Shown here piece after piece: positions 27,359 to 39,435 of a stretch of DNA of 64,000 nucleotides (the stretch's first letter is position 1; every line of letters begins with the position of its first letter). Origin of the DNA: Brugia malayi (taxonomy: Eukaryota; Nematoda; Chromadorea; Rhabditida; Onchocercidae); NCBI RefSeq assembly GCF_000002995.4, contig NW_025062479.1, positions 17,170,721-17,234,720 of the forward strand, read 5' to 3'. A program made the translations under genes and the position numbers. The notes beneath the pieces were generated by a model, which saw only the letters and a list, made by a program, of their open reading frames with translations, searched no databases and was not told where the DNA came from.

Positions 27359-29901
27359 ATGTCATCAATCATTATCTTATCAGATATAGCAAATGGTAAG
27401 TTCGTTCTGCTATATCTTCATCCTTCTTTCTTCCGATTTCTTTTTTCCAACATCATTTTCCCGTCAATCGAGTTCAGCTTTTACCAAGACAAAGCAGTAT
27501 TTGTCTGAGTTATTCCGTAAAATTAAACATTCAGGAACATTTGGTAATTATTCAAATTCAAGTAAAAAATTTACAGGTCATTACCTAAATTCATGTTTTG
27601 TTAGTTTCAGTTGAACTAAGTGGAAAACAAAAAATTTAACCTTATTTTGAAGAAAATACCTCATAAATGATTGGATGGACTTATTTTGTCTTATGTATCA
27701 CAATGATGGGAGGATTCCAACAATCTGCAACATAAACTGTAAAAATTGTCTAACTTTACTGAGATGACGAGAAGTACAAAATTAAAATTAAATTAAATAT
27801 TTTATGAAAATCTAAGAGATCGGAGATTTTGAATATTTCATAAGTACAAAACTAATTGAAATCGGCTATTTGTCATTTGATGTCTGTTGTATATCTAAAA
27901 GGCGGTTGATGTCGTCAATAACAGGAAGCAAGAAATGTGACAGTGGACCGAGAAGCAGTATATTACTCTCAGAATTTGATACCGAATATGCCTGCTCAGA
28001 TCATGCAGTTGGTTGATTTATTATATTAAAAAATTCTGTAGAAATATTTTGAAATTTGCAGATTTCTAAGATTTTATTGAGTAGTAATGTCACTGAATGC
28101 CATTCAATCATTACTGAATTAATCACTGTTCCCAAGGGAAACTCTTTTCCTTGTAGATGGTACGTCACGTGGTGCAGACTGCAGTACGGAACTACTTCTC
28201 GGCATCATGCACGATTCCAGCCCATATGACGCTGTGTATCGACTTCACTGAGAATGCACCTACACCCAGCAATTCTACATCCACTGTTCAGTACCAGGCT
28301 CCACTGGTGCAAATTAATGTGAGGCGAAAATTTGATCCCAGAAGCACCAACCTTGCGACTACTGCTACAAAGGATGGTGAATTGCCGGTCACATCAGCAT
28401 CAGAGAAAGATTGAGAAAGCTCTGTCAACTGATGACAGAAATAAAACAATTGCTTCTGGACATGATAACATTGCCATGGCACTTTTAACATTATTTTATT
28501 GCTTATCACTGCGCCATCTGAATACACTGACTCACGCTGATTTTATTCAGTCCTATTTATGACTGACTACTCTTTTGGAGCGCAGTTTATTGTCTCAATC
28601 TCTGTCATTCAATTTCAAAAGCAGAATATTACAAAAATTTCTCAAAAAAATCTTTAGTTTTTGTTTCATTCTTTAAAATGTCAACCCTAGAACCAAATAG
28701 TTGTGGATAACAAAAAATTTAAAAGAGACAAAATTCTCATCAGTCTAAGAAGTGATCATTATTGAAAAGCTTTGCATTTCGGAATGTGAAAGAACTAAAG
28801 TTTGTTGGATGAATAATGTATTAAAAAATTGAATTCTATTATAATTCTGTTGTTCAAGTCACAGACAAAATTGGGATTCCGGAAAACACCCAGAATTATT
28901 TCTTCATATGTATTACAGCTAATCGAGAAAAGATGGGAACACAAAAGAGAAGCCCAATATTCAATGCTGCCAAAAAGTTATCTGCATTTACTATCAAGGA
29001 GAAAGAGTTTGAGGATCTGAAATCAGTGAAGTTAGTATTGAAGATGGTTTTGCACATCTCAATTCGGGCCCATAAATTAAAATTTTACCCACTTCATGAC
29101 ATAAAAGCTTAAGTTAGCGTTTAGATTAAAAATTTGTAAATATCCTTCAATCCAGAAATATCATAAGTTTTTTGCATCTTCCAAGAAGTAATTCTATCTC
29201 TCATAAATGCTCAATTTTTTCAACTTCAAAATGATCTTAAAATTTTCAGAGCTGTAACTGAGACATTGAAGTCGAAAATACCATTACAAAGATTAGATTA
29301 TCTCAAATGTGTTGAGAAAAAAAGAGCTGAAAATAAAATATTTAAATATTTATCTGTTACGTATAAGGTATGTAATTTGTTAAAGAGGAAATGATTATTG
29401 AATTTGTTGAAATTATAGAATCATTGAAGGAATGGTGTTACAGAAACTTATGAGTCAGGAAATGCTTATGGAATGGAGAAAGAGGTATGAAGAAGACAAG
29501 CGTGCACTTTACTCAGATCAACAAGAAACGACGAAGAATAATTCGAGCAGTCCTGTAAGCATAATGCAAACCAGGCTGATAAAAATATGCAATGGTTTTT
29601 TTATAAAAGTAGAATAATGAAACTTTCAGTAAAATATACAAAATCTTAATGCACTTAATATCATCTGCATTCGAAAATTCCATCCTTTTTTGCTTTATTA
29701 TAACAAACGGAATATTAGCTATAGGTGACAGCTCGTTCGGATACAAATATATCACTTCGCGATGCGGAAACGATAACAAAGGATGAAAGGACGCATAACT
29801 GGGGACCAGTTGCTGGTATCCTTGATTTTGAGCCAAAAGATAGCAGGGGAAATATGAGCAAGGCTGTTCAAATACGTGGAAATTTGCCCAACACATTATA
29901 G
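27359..29901 (+). CDS. unrecognised eight-exon protein, 325 residues
   Basis: I do not recognise this protein. Exons 27359-27395, 27478-27543, 27925-28007, 28157-28376, 28865-29030, 29250-29367, 29444-29554 and 29725-29901 (stop TAG) are chained by GT-AG sites whose phases all agree (1,1,0,1,2,0,0). The N terminus (MSSIIILSDIANAF) has no clear signal peptide. The middle has a Thr/Ser-rich segment followed by a hydrophobic-aromatic piece (GIPENTQNYFFICITA). The second half is rich in Lys, Arg and Glu with likely helices (LMSQEMLMEWRKRYEEDKRA). The end has NWGPVAGILDFEP. No transmembrane helix is obvious. AATAAA lies at 29914-29919, just after the stop, supporting the 3' end. Weak points are the 5' exons and the ACAG acceptor at 27924; an alternative ATG at 27909 would give a shorter protein in the same frame. 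Confidence 0.6.
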
Positions 29902-31299
29902 GTTCATAAGACAAATAAATGAATGATATAGTTTGCAGGGTAAATGTTATTTATAAATTCTTTATTTCACATTACTATTTGATATCTGACTTTCGCATTA
30001 AATAAAGGGAAATCGAGACATTTTTTTTTCCGAACTGTTCCAGTCCTACTGCTTTTTATTAAATAATTTTTTCGTTTCAATAAAAATTGGAAGACACTGT
30101 AAACTGTTTTCTGAAAAACATTTATTATTGCCAGATTTCTGAAAAGAATCATGTTAAACATTTAAAAGTCCTTGTACACCTCCTATTTTTTTTCCACATT
30201 TCTGGGAAAACGGATATGACAATGAATAATGAATAATGATAATATCTGTTTAACTACTTTCTAATCAAATGGTGGAAGGACGGTTCGTAGGCCTCACCAT
30301 ATTGCATTATAATTTACCACAAAGAAATTAAACCAGGTGTTGACAGAAGCTTTCCGAAAACCAAATTTCATGAAGAGGACCTTGTCCTTTCAATCAGTTA
30401 TGTTTTGGAAACTTCGAAGCTTATCTTTCTTGGAAAGTTTTTTTCAACAATTTCGATTTTATGTTTTGAGCACTCAAGCATTTACTTATCGTGCTGTATC
30501 GTTCTTTGCAAAACGAATTCGAATAACAGAAGAATAGTGAAATCCTTTGAAGGTTTTAAGCTTTGGTTCTCAAATTTTCATGAAAGTGCAAGTTCACATT
30601 GTTATTTAAACATCTAAGGCTTTGTCTGCTATAAATCAAACCATCATCACTAAGTCCTATCTACAGTGTTTACCAGTTTTCCTTCTTCCTCAGTTTATCC
30701 ATACTATTGCGTCTTCACAAACAACTTCAAAGCAAGGATATGCTGTTGATATACAAACAGTCACTGCTTTAGCTTGACATATTTTGTTCTATCTCACTCA
30801 AACCGAATAAGAGAGAAGGAAGAGAAAGAAGGTAAATCCTCTTAAATTCGAGTTTCTAAACTGACCTACATTTATATTGATGTTTGTATAACAGAAAAAT
30901 GGAAAAAGTGGACCGTTGTTTTGACAAAGAATTAATAATTAAATAGTCCAAAATAAATAGTCTAATAATGATACGTTAGTATCAAAGTTTGTTGAGACTT
31001 CTCTTATCCGTAATCGTATCCTGTATCAAATGTTTCTATCACCGATCAGGGAATGGTATGAATTTGTTTTAATCACGAAGATATTAAGCAGTGTAAGACT
31101 TCTAACATTCGCACCTCTGATGCATCATCACTCTGATCATAACTAACGCAGAACTGCTTTGCACTTTATCGGTCATAACCCTGATGGGATGCTGGACATA
31201 ATTCCTAACCGCAAATGAAATCGATTACTGAACAAAGTGTGGGAAGAGCAACCGATTCCCAAGCTACATGTGGGTGTGCGATAAGTGAATATGGTGGTC
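29902..31299. other. intergenic
   Basis: No supported gene. The open frames here are short and lack splice context. The last 200 bases may belong to the decayed retroelement downstream. Confidence 0.5.
29914..29919 (+). terminator. polyadenylation signal
   Basis: A canonical AATAAA lies 13 bases after the stop codon of the unrecognised eight-exon gene. This short spacing is common in nematodes. Confidence 0.55.
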
Positions 31300-31345
31300 T
31301 TATTGCGTACCGCCATTGGGCCACTCACGCATTGGTGCTTTGCGC

Positions 31346-31380
31346 AACTTCGGTAGTCCTGTGCCTTAAGGCTAAGGCAC
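31346..31380. repeat. hairpin-bearing repeat, copy A
   Basis: AACTTCGGTAGTC is followed by GTGCCTTA-AGGC-TAAGGCAC, a perfect 8-bp stem with a 4-base loop (31361-31380). A diverged copy lies at 31706-31739. Confidence 0.75.
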
Positions 31381-31705
31381 CGGGTGGAGTTTAAGTGCGC
31401 ATGTGACTTAGCAATCTACTTGGTTTTGCAAGTCGATTTGTGAATGCTCCCAGCGATGAGTGGCTTATAAATTTGTGAAAGAATCTGTAGTAGATATCTT
31501 TATAGAGCGTACGGATGCTTTGTTTTTGTTTTTGTTGTGCCTTAATGGGCATTGTTTCAAAAGCGTAGAACTGAAGATGCATTAGATATGTTACTTAGTC
31601 TTTAGAGTTGAAGGATATTCCTAATTGTGTTATACTACAAAACAAATTACTTTAGGCGCATGCAGGCGGAGTATCTGTAAAACCATTTGCACCGCCAGTT
31701 TTAGT

Positions 31706-31739
31706 AACTTCGGTAGTCTGTGCCTCAACACTAAGGCAC
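31706..31739. repeat. hairpin-bearing repeat, copy B
   Basis: The same AACTTCGGTAGTC motif is followed by GTGCCT, eight loop bases and AGGCAC. Compared with copy A at 31346-31380 it has lost one base and part of the stem. Confidence 0.75.
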
Positions 31740-32395
31740 AGGAAGTGAATATTTCACGTGTAGGAATAAACAAATCTCATTTGCTGAGCAATGAGGTTGG
31801 CTTCTTTCTCCATTTGCTAAATGAAATTAAGAATATGGTCAATTTATGCTGAAGAAATTTTTTGCAAAAATAGAAAGTTAGAATGATAACACTTCTAGTT
31901 TTATTAGTCGTAGAATTTCACTCTATTTTTTTGCTCTAGTTTTACTTTTTACTCATAGAAGCCATTTCTTTGATTCCGTAGACAGCTTTTTTTTTGGGGA
32001 CCGTTTTGTTTAAATTGCTTCAGCGTGATTAAGGCTGATGTTTCTCCCTAGTATCACATGAAATCCGTTTTGTCTTCCGTCCTGTCAGTAATCAGTAATT
32101 TCCCCCACCAAAAGTCTGTATTTAGTGACTTCTTTTCGATGCAATACTTCTGTCAGGAATTCTTTTAGCTTATCAGTTGTCCAAATCCCTTGTTACTTCC
32201 TTAATTCTGTCTAATATACCCGCTGATAATTTTCAATTAAATTAAAGCTTCCAATTAAAACTTTTATACTGAAAATGCTGCAAGTCCAGTGTACAATTTT
32301 TTCCATCGCTTCAATGATTCTTTTGATTGAGTTTAATTCATTATAGAGTGATTTTTTTATAATAAAGGATCTATCATATTTTTCCTTTAATTCCC

Positions 32396-32427
32396 TTATG
32401 ATATCGTTCTCCAGAGCGATATCATAA
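32396..32427. repeat. 11-bp hairpin inside the gag remnant
   Basis: TTATGATATCG (32396-32406) pairs exactly with CGATATCATAA (32417-32427) around a 10-base loop. It overlaps the remnant's coding sequence, so it may be chance or a secondary change after decay. Confidence 0.8.
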
Positions 32428-33069
32428 CTCTACTATTTTTCCAGTCAAGACATCAAGTAATTCAGTTTTTTGGATGCCTGGGATATTTTGCAGATGAATA
32501 CAGTTCGAAGCAGCCCCATAATCGCTTATCAAGAAAATCATACCCAGTCGAGAATAAATAAGGTGTTTCACAGTTATCGGCAGGATATAGAAACCTTATT
32601 CCCAAGTTGCTGCTCTGTTTTGTCATATCACGATTTTATTGTTTACTCAAAAGTAGCACAGCAATATCAAGGGATATTACTAGATAAAATCAAATCTTAA
32701 AATTAAGACTGGTTAAATTTCCAAGATTGAATTCCACAACTAGCACGATTTTGATCTGATAGCTGTTGTGAATTGATCATGGCGTGATATGGGGACATCT
32801 CTTATTGGTGTACTGCTGATTTAGTCATTGTAGAATCAGTCCATAGTTAATATCACTTATTAAGCTTCACAGTAGTCAGCTATATTTCTCCTCTTCTTCT
32901 TTTCTCAGTTTTTGGACCATGATTCTTTGGATACATTCCAGCGTCATATTTAGCTCTTCCTTTGATATAAAGGGTTTCGGTGGCGAAAGTCCGGTTTCGT
33001 AACTTCACAGATAAGTTTCTCGACCTTCTTCTTGGCCAGTTCAGCTGTCTTTATAATGCTGCCAGACAT

Positions 33070-36000
33070 TTTAGCATACCCTGGGCACCAAAAAATTTTG
33101 TTGAGAAGTTGTAAGGATTTGTCAGGGTATTGTTCTGGTTGTGGTTCGGAATTTGTACGGACAAACGTTTTCTATAATGGACTGTAATTTTATGTGCGAA
33201 AAACTACGTTACACAAAGTATTTGTATATAATGACAGTATACAGATAATTTCGTATAGACTAACTACAAGTATAGCATATCAGTGAAAGGGAACGAATGA
33301 GTAGTATGTAAGACCAATGATTTGAAGCTGCTGGTCCTCAAAGACTAACCCGGACAACGGGTATTTGGTGGGTATTGGCTTACAGCAAGCACATGATTAC
33401 AGTGAGTGAAGAGCTGTCTATCGGTTGATCTTTACTCTTATGCATTTGACACATCCTAGTTGCTTGTGAGAATACTTCGATTAGAAAAGCTTGTACACTA
33501 ACAATTGTAACACTCCACAGTGTGCAGACAAGTACAGTTGGAAAATGAGTGTCGGATAAATGATTGCTTGCGTAACATACAATTTTAAAACAGTTTTATA
33601 TTTATCTAAGGAATATTTAATGAAGACAATCTTTAATTTATGATTTAATAAAATTTTTTTTGACATATTATAATTCGATTTTTTCGACACAGACAGCCTT
33701 CTAGATGTATTCTTAATCCAAACACTGACATACCACCAAATACATCTTAGTGCGCCAAAGATGCATTCGCGATTTTCGTTATACACATGTGATGCCTTTT
33801 ATTTTGTTTAAATAAACCACCACCTTGTGCAAATGCAGGCTCAACCTGCACTTTCAAATAAATTTAAAACAGAGGAATTCCAGAAAAGAGCTCAGCCAAT
33901 AATCTTGAAATTACTACGGGTGAAATAACCTTACTCACTAAGAGATAACCTTCAAGCTAACTCCAAACCAGACTACCTCATAGAGCACTCTGCAATTCAT
34001 CAAAAATAGCATCCAGCATTCCCTCGCAGAGTGCTTTAAGTTTTCGGTAAAGAAATCCAAAGATCGTTCAATGAATCATTGCAAGAAAAACAACTTTTCA
34101 CCTTGCATTTAGTAAACTTCAGCAATAGAAACTTTGAGATATCAAAAATAAGTGGTGGATTAACATGGCACAGAAGATTCAGTCATGCGCATATTCCGAC
34201 GATCGCAGAGGTACTCTACAACCTTTGAAAGAAGTGTATGGACCAACATGTCACAGCTCTCCTCAGTTCTTCCACAGATAAACACTTTATTATCAAATCG
34301 ATGGTCTGAACATGTCCAATCGTGCAATTAGAACTCAGCAACAACACCTAAAAAAAAGAGCCGTCATATTGTCTACTCTCCTGAACGGATCTGAATCTGT
34401 CGCCACCACTACACCAACCACGTGAGACAATATTACCATGCTCGAAAAAGCGGAAATTATCAGGATAGAGGCCATGTTGGATAGGTCGAGTCTTCAGGTT
34501 GTAAGGCTACCATCTTTATGAGATTTCGTTCTGTGGTGAACGGCAACAGATGTATCCTTAAAAAAAGTAGAAAGACTTTCTGAAATATTCTCTTTTCTAG
34601 ATACGATTGTTGTCAGTGGTCCACTATGCCTCAAGTCGAAAGATATACCATCCATACCACTGCTATTTCTTTAAACATATGTAGGACCTGTTTAGTGAAC
34701 TCTAGAATTTAATCCGATACTTCTGTCGACGAAAGAAAACGTATTAAAACTAATCTATCTGATTTTTCCTTATGCCATTTGCAACAGTACCTGTCTAATA
34801 CTACATTGGTCTTTTCACTCACCAAAGCTTTGCAGCAAGAATGGGTAGATTCCTTCATAAATTCTCGTTTGCGAAGCTAAGCCATGAATTCCTTAAGCGA
34901 TTTTTGTGGGAATGAAAAATTCGTTCAATTACAAAAGCATTTTCCCACTTCAGAACAAATAACACTTTTGATTAGATAGCTCATATCTCGAAATCAGCTT
35001 AATTCATCAAGAAAATTTTCAACGGAAAGATGCAATGGAATTTTTAAAAAATAGGAGCGGAATACATAACTCTAGAAATCTAATTCGACATTTTTTTTGA
35101 CAACAATACTGTAAAAACAATGCTTCAATGTATCTTGCTCTTCATCTTTTGCTAACTAAAAAATTTTTTGTAAAATGTTTCTGATTTTAAAACTTATAGA
35201 TATGAACAGGTGAGCAGCTGCTTATTAAATTACCAAATTGAGCGCAGCAATTTTACATTTTGGAATGTGATAAATGCAAGTTTTATGAGACACCAAAATA
35301 TAATGGAAGAATTTCAGAATTTAATGCTAAAATATCTTCTTTCTTAGCTAGAGTGATGGATCAAGCGGATTAAGCCTTAGAAGAGAAACGAATTTAGCTT
35401 TTAACGGAAAAAATACCGTCAAACAGGAAGTCATAATATATATTAGTTGAGTCATATTAGTATGTTGAATATATGTCTAAGAATTCGAATTACAACGCCA
35501 ATAATAACTGTCTGATTGTAATTCAGTATTATCAATATGGAGCAATAATTTCGACTAGTCTTTCAAGTGAAGACCTTTTTTTTTAATACTTTTGTAGTAT
35601 TTGTTATTTAACTGTTGCAATAGAATTTCTTTTTGGTAACCAGAAGTTCCTATCCATGCATGAACTTATTTTACGCGCAGTCCTACTCCATTCGGTATTT
35701 TGACTTGTGGCCACACTGATGAATCTAAAATTAAGGAAGGCCATAAGCATTAAAAAAGCTTATGAACTTGTGAACTAAAATGGCAGTTGTCGTGAAAAAA
35801 TTTGAAGATTTAAAAATATTATTTTCTGAGACATTGTTGATTCCGAGGAGATTCGCTGAATGAGGTGTGGAATAACAGAGGAATATAATAATTCCTTTAT
35901 TAGCAGAAATAATACAGTAATTTGACAGAGACGAATCATAGTTGTATGACAAACTAATCGAGAGACGAATACGTAATCGTAGCTCCAAAACTTGTCGAGA

Positions 36001-37541
36001 GCAAATCCGTCGTTTCCTTTACCAAGCTTGTCGGGAGGCGAAGATTCGTTGACCTATCTTTATTCTTAGATCAAACAAATAATGCTCTCCTTTTTGGCGC
36101 TTGGCGAAAACAGTGTTGCCTTTTTGGTGATACAAAATAATGCGCCTTATTAGTGTCTCTTTATGTTAAGCAATATGAATAAACAAAATATATTTAGTAA
36201 ATAAAAATATTATATGATAGCCCTGCTAAACATTACTTGTAAATTTTCATATAACGTATTTCTTACTTTCATATAGTAGTTTAGTGTTTCGCGACAGCAA
36301 TTATTAAAGCCAGAAGAAATGTGTCAAGAATGTTGATGACATTGAAGATCTCTCTAAACTGAATAATCTAGATGTTCCACATCTCAGATCATCTTGTATG
36401 AAAATGGTAGACATCTGCAGTAGAAATGAGATTGTCGAGTGATAGTTACTCGAAATAGAATTAGCCGTTATATACTCATCATTTCGTAGCAATATTGTAC
36501 AACTTGCTCTTCTTCGAGAATTTTGTAGTCACTTTATTTCTTCTGCTACTATTAAATTTGCAAGTCGTCCTTTGAAAAAGGAAACGCTTTTTTGTAATTT
36601 TTTAAATTCAATGGTTTTCGGATTCGAAATTTGTTCAAAAATTGATATTTTCATCAGCCCATAACTGAATAACGAAGGACTGTTCCGTTGATAAGCCTGA
36701 TAAATATTATAAAGTTGAGGAACTTAAAAGTATAATCATAAAAATTAACGAGATGTACCACTGAACGAGAATAACCAAGATATGTTGTACAAGGATGAGG
36801 TTATAGTTCAAATGATATGAAAGTTGACCCATAAGTTCTTGGAAAAGTGCTCATGTTGCAGGCGAAGGATAACATCGACTCGATGAAGGGAACGAGCCAC
36901 ATGACATACTCTAATGACAATATTCGTCTCTATGTCCTTGTGAAGGAGAACATGACGACACATAGTGTCATTGTCCTTCTTTTTTCTGCCAGTTGAATTA
37001 TTGGAAGGCCTCCTTTCCTCCTTGCTTCCTCCAATATAAGATTGGCTGACAATAGTTCCGCACCGTTCTTGTACACTCCATCTTGTTCAGTTTTTTCGAA
37101 GGTAACGAATACTTATTATTTATTTAATTTATTATTGTTATTAATTATTATTAGTTATTATTTATTATTATTACTATTATATTATTGCTATACCAGTGAA
37201 GTAAGTATATCGATTATTTTTTATGGTTATTGGTTTTTGTGGTAGTATGAAACTGGAAAACTGTTGCTCAGTGAAGAGCTAAATGCGATGTTGCAGCTTG
37301 GCTAGTTGGAATTTCCACATCTTCATTATCGCCAGAACTTTTCAATCTTTTCTACTACTAAATGTATTACCTCAAATCACTGTTACAATTGTTACTTCTG
37401 CTTAATTTCAGTGCATCACTTCGTCAACTAATTTACTAATAAAGTGAACTGTGAGCTCTTAAAGTTGCGGAATAGCATTTCGATGTTGTGCATAGATCGT
37501 TTCATATTCATCACACCTGTATACTTCCAGTACATTTTAAA
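33070..37541. other. intergenic, possible degenerate element fragments
   Basis: Just upstream of the gag remnant one would expect a 5' LTR, but I found no clear LTR pair. From about 33.8 to 35.1 kb the composition is somewhat less AT-rich and both strands show many short broken frames, suggestive of old decayed coding DNA that I cannot name. An AT-rich simple region lies at about 37110-37185, before the thymosin gene. Confidence 0.4.
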
Positions 37542-39219
37542 ATGGAAGGCATTGATGCTCAAAGATTGGAAGTCAAGAAAGAAAGAGCTCCGAAGTTACC
37601 TGTTCATATAGCTAAAGAGGTTACCAAAGGACGACTACTGAAGCATGTAGAAATCAGCGAAAAAAGTGTTTTACCCACAGCTCTCGGTAATTTTTCATTT
37701 TTTAAGTATGAATGATTTGGCTTTAAAACTTGAGTAATATTGACTGATGCCAGTGCAATACTGCCATAGTCAATACCTTTACCACATATCCACTTCAATT
37801 TGAAAAACATTAAAAATAATTTTCAATAATTGATATGGTTGTGAATTCATTCGTAAGAAAGATTATTTTGTTTTCTATTAACCTAATATATTGTAATGCT
37901 TCCACCTAGCAATCCATAAGTCCATAGCCGGCAGGCTGCTATCACTTTTAAGAAAGTATAAAAATTAGCATGACGAATTGCTATCTTGAAGCTAATTTTT
38001 TTGTACAAATATACTTGCTGTATTTGGTTGAAGGAAAGTTGTTTTTACCAAGTTATGAGGAAAACTTGAAACGTAGCTACTCCAATAATAAAAGAGTTTT
38101 TCTAGTATTGGAGAAATAGTGATCTTAATTATGTTTTTATTCCTGAGCAAAACGTTTTTCCATAACCACATGGTAATTTTTTGTTATCAGATTGCAAATT
38201 TATATACTCAAAAAAAGAAATATGTTGTAGGAGAAATTGTACTGTATGAATTTAGTAGCATGAAATGGTGATAAGTGAGATAATGATCTTTTTTGGTATT
38301 TTATTTCTCGTAGAAGTTTGTTCGGTAAATAAACAGACATGCAAGAGGTTTTTTGCACTTACACATGTTTCACTTTACGTCTGTGTAAGAGTTTTGATGT
38401 GACTCATCGATCGAATTTTAGACATGTATCGAGAAAAAGTGGATGAAAATTTGAAAGGAGAAATAAAGACACATGATACCAGTAAACTTCGTCACGCTGA
38501 AGTTGTTGAGAAAAATGTATTACCGACATCTGTTGGTAACTTATATTTTCATGATTCTGAGTAATATTGTTAAGACTTCAATGAAATTTTATTAATTGGT
38601 CGCTAGCTGAGACCTGTTCTGGCAGAAAATTTTGGAAGTAAAAAATGTGTTCTTATTTATAGTGCTCTTATTGGAACTTCAATATTGGATTTTAAGTTTG
38701 GAGTAATATTAACTTCCTTAGTCGACTCAAGTAAGCGTTTTATGTTCTGTTTTAGACATAGCTCGTGAAAAAGTACCAACGTTGATCGTGAACTTTGATA
38801 CAGAAAAGTTGAAACATGTTGATCCGGTTGTAAAAATAGCACTTCCATCTGTTAATGGTCAGCATATTTCTTGAGAGGCTGCCGTGACTTTTTATTTGTA
38901 AACACAAATAAGAGTGCCCCAGCAAATAATAGGAAAATAAAAAAGTAAAAGAATTGTGAATGGTTAAGTTTTTCGTCTCAGTTTCGACTACTAATATCAT
39001 ATCCTCACTTATAATACGAATGGAAAGTGAGAGCTAAGAAATTTTCGGATTGTTAGAACTTGATCTTAGCACAAGTGAAAAAAAATGTAATTTCAATAGA
39101 GTGCACTACAGTCTTCTGAATTTCAAACCAAAACGATATTTTTAAGTTTAGATGTTGTTCGAGAGCAGGAGGAATTCAAGGCAGGCGCAAATGAGAAAGG
39201 CGGAATGATTCATAATTAA
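37542..39219 (+). CDS. tth-1: thymosin-beta repeat actin-binding protein
   Basis: Multi-repeat thymosin-beta/WH2-type protein that binds actin monomers in the cytoplasm. Exons 37542-37686, 38422-38535, 38756-38857 and 39152-39219 give 142 residues; all three introns are phase 1 and each creates an Asp codon. Repeats: LLKHVEISEKSVLPT (32-46), KLRHAEVVEKNVLPT (70-84) and a weaker LKHVDPVVKIALPS (105-118), one per exon. The last exon encodes only REQEEFKAGANEKGG plus a short tail, the usual family C terminus. An acceptor-like CCAG ends at 37530, 11 bases before the ATG, a likely trans-splice site. C. elegans tth-1, as I remember it, has four repeats; this model has three. Donors are gtaatt, gtaact and gtcagc, the last weak. 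Confidence 0.88.
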
Positions 39220-39364
39220 CGGTCACTCATGAAAACAGAAGCGCCTTTTAATTGTGTCTTTTGCAACATTTTATTGAGATTTTGATGTGATATTTTGTTT
39301 CGAGAAAGTTTTTTTCCTCCTAAACTCCCATATGTCTATGCATCAGTGTGTGTGTGTGTGTGTA

Positions 39365-39435
<71 letters not shown>

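Larger units (their letters stand above)
31300..33069 (-). mobile_element. decayed BEL/Pao-type LTR retrotransposon, gag region
   Basis: Read on the minus strand, short pieces in shifting frames line up in order with a BEL/Pao gag (DUF1759 type). First comes a lysine-rich start at about 33069 (TAELAKKKVEKLICEV). Next are a W-x-x-F block near 32500 (DKRLWGCFELYSSA), a piece near 32410 (ENDIIRELKEKYDR) and a piece near 32160 (TDKLKEFLTEVLHRKE). A Cys-rich stretch at about 31380-31330 (CLSLKAQDYRSCAKHQC) is reminiscent of a zinc knuckle. Several stops and at least two frame changes interrupt it, so it cannot encode a product. I did not find pol domains or LTRs with certainty. The identification is from family memory, stronger in the middle than at the ends. 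Confidence 0.65.

Noticed and set aside
27909..28007. Alternative first exon starting at ATG 27909 for the eight-exon gene
   Set aside because: Possible as a shorter isoform, but the upstream exons at 27359 and 27478 join in phase to the 27925 acceptor and give a better complete model.
33840..35060. Possible integrase-like or other retroelement fragments on the plus strand
   Set aside because: One piece faintly resembles an integrase zinc-binding start, but the order and spacing do not follow and it is on the opposite strand to the gag remnant.
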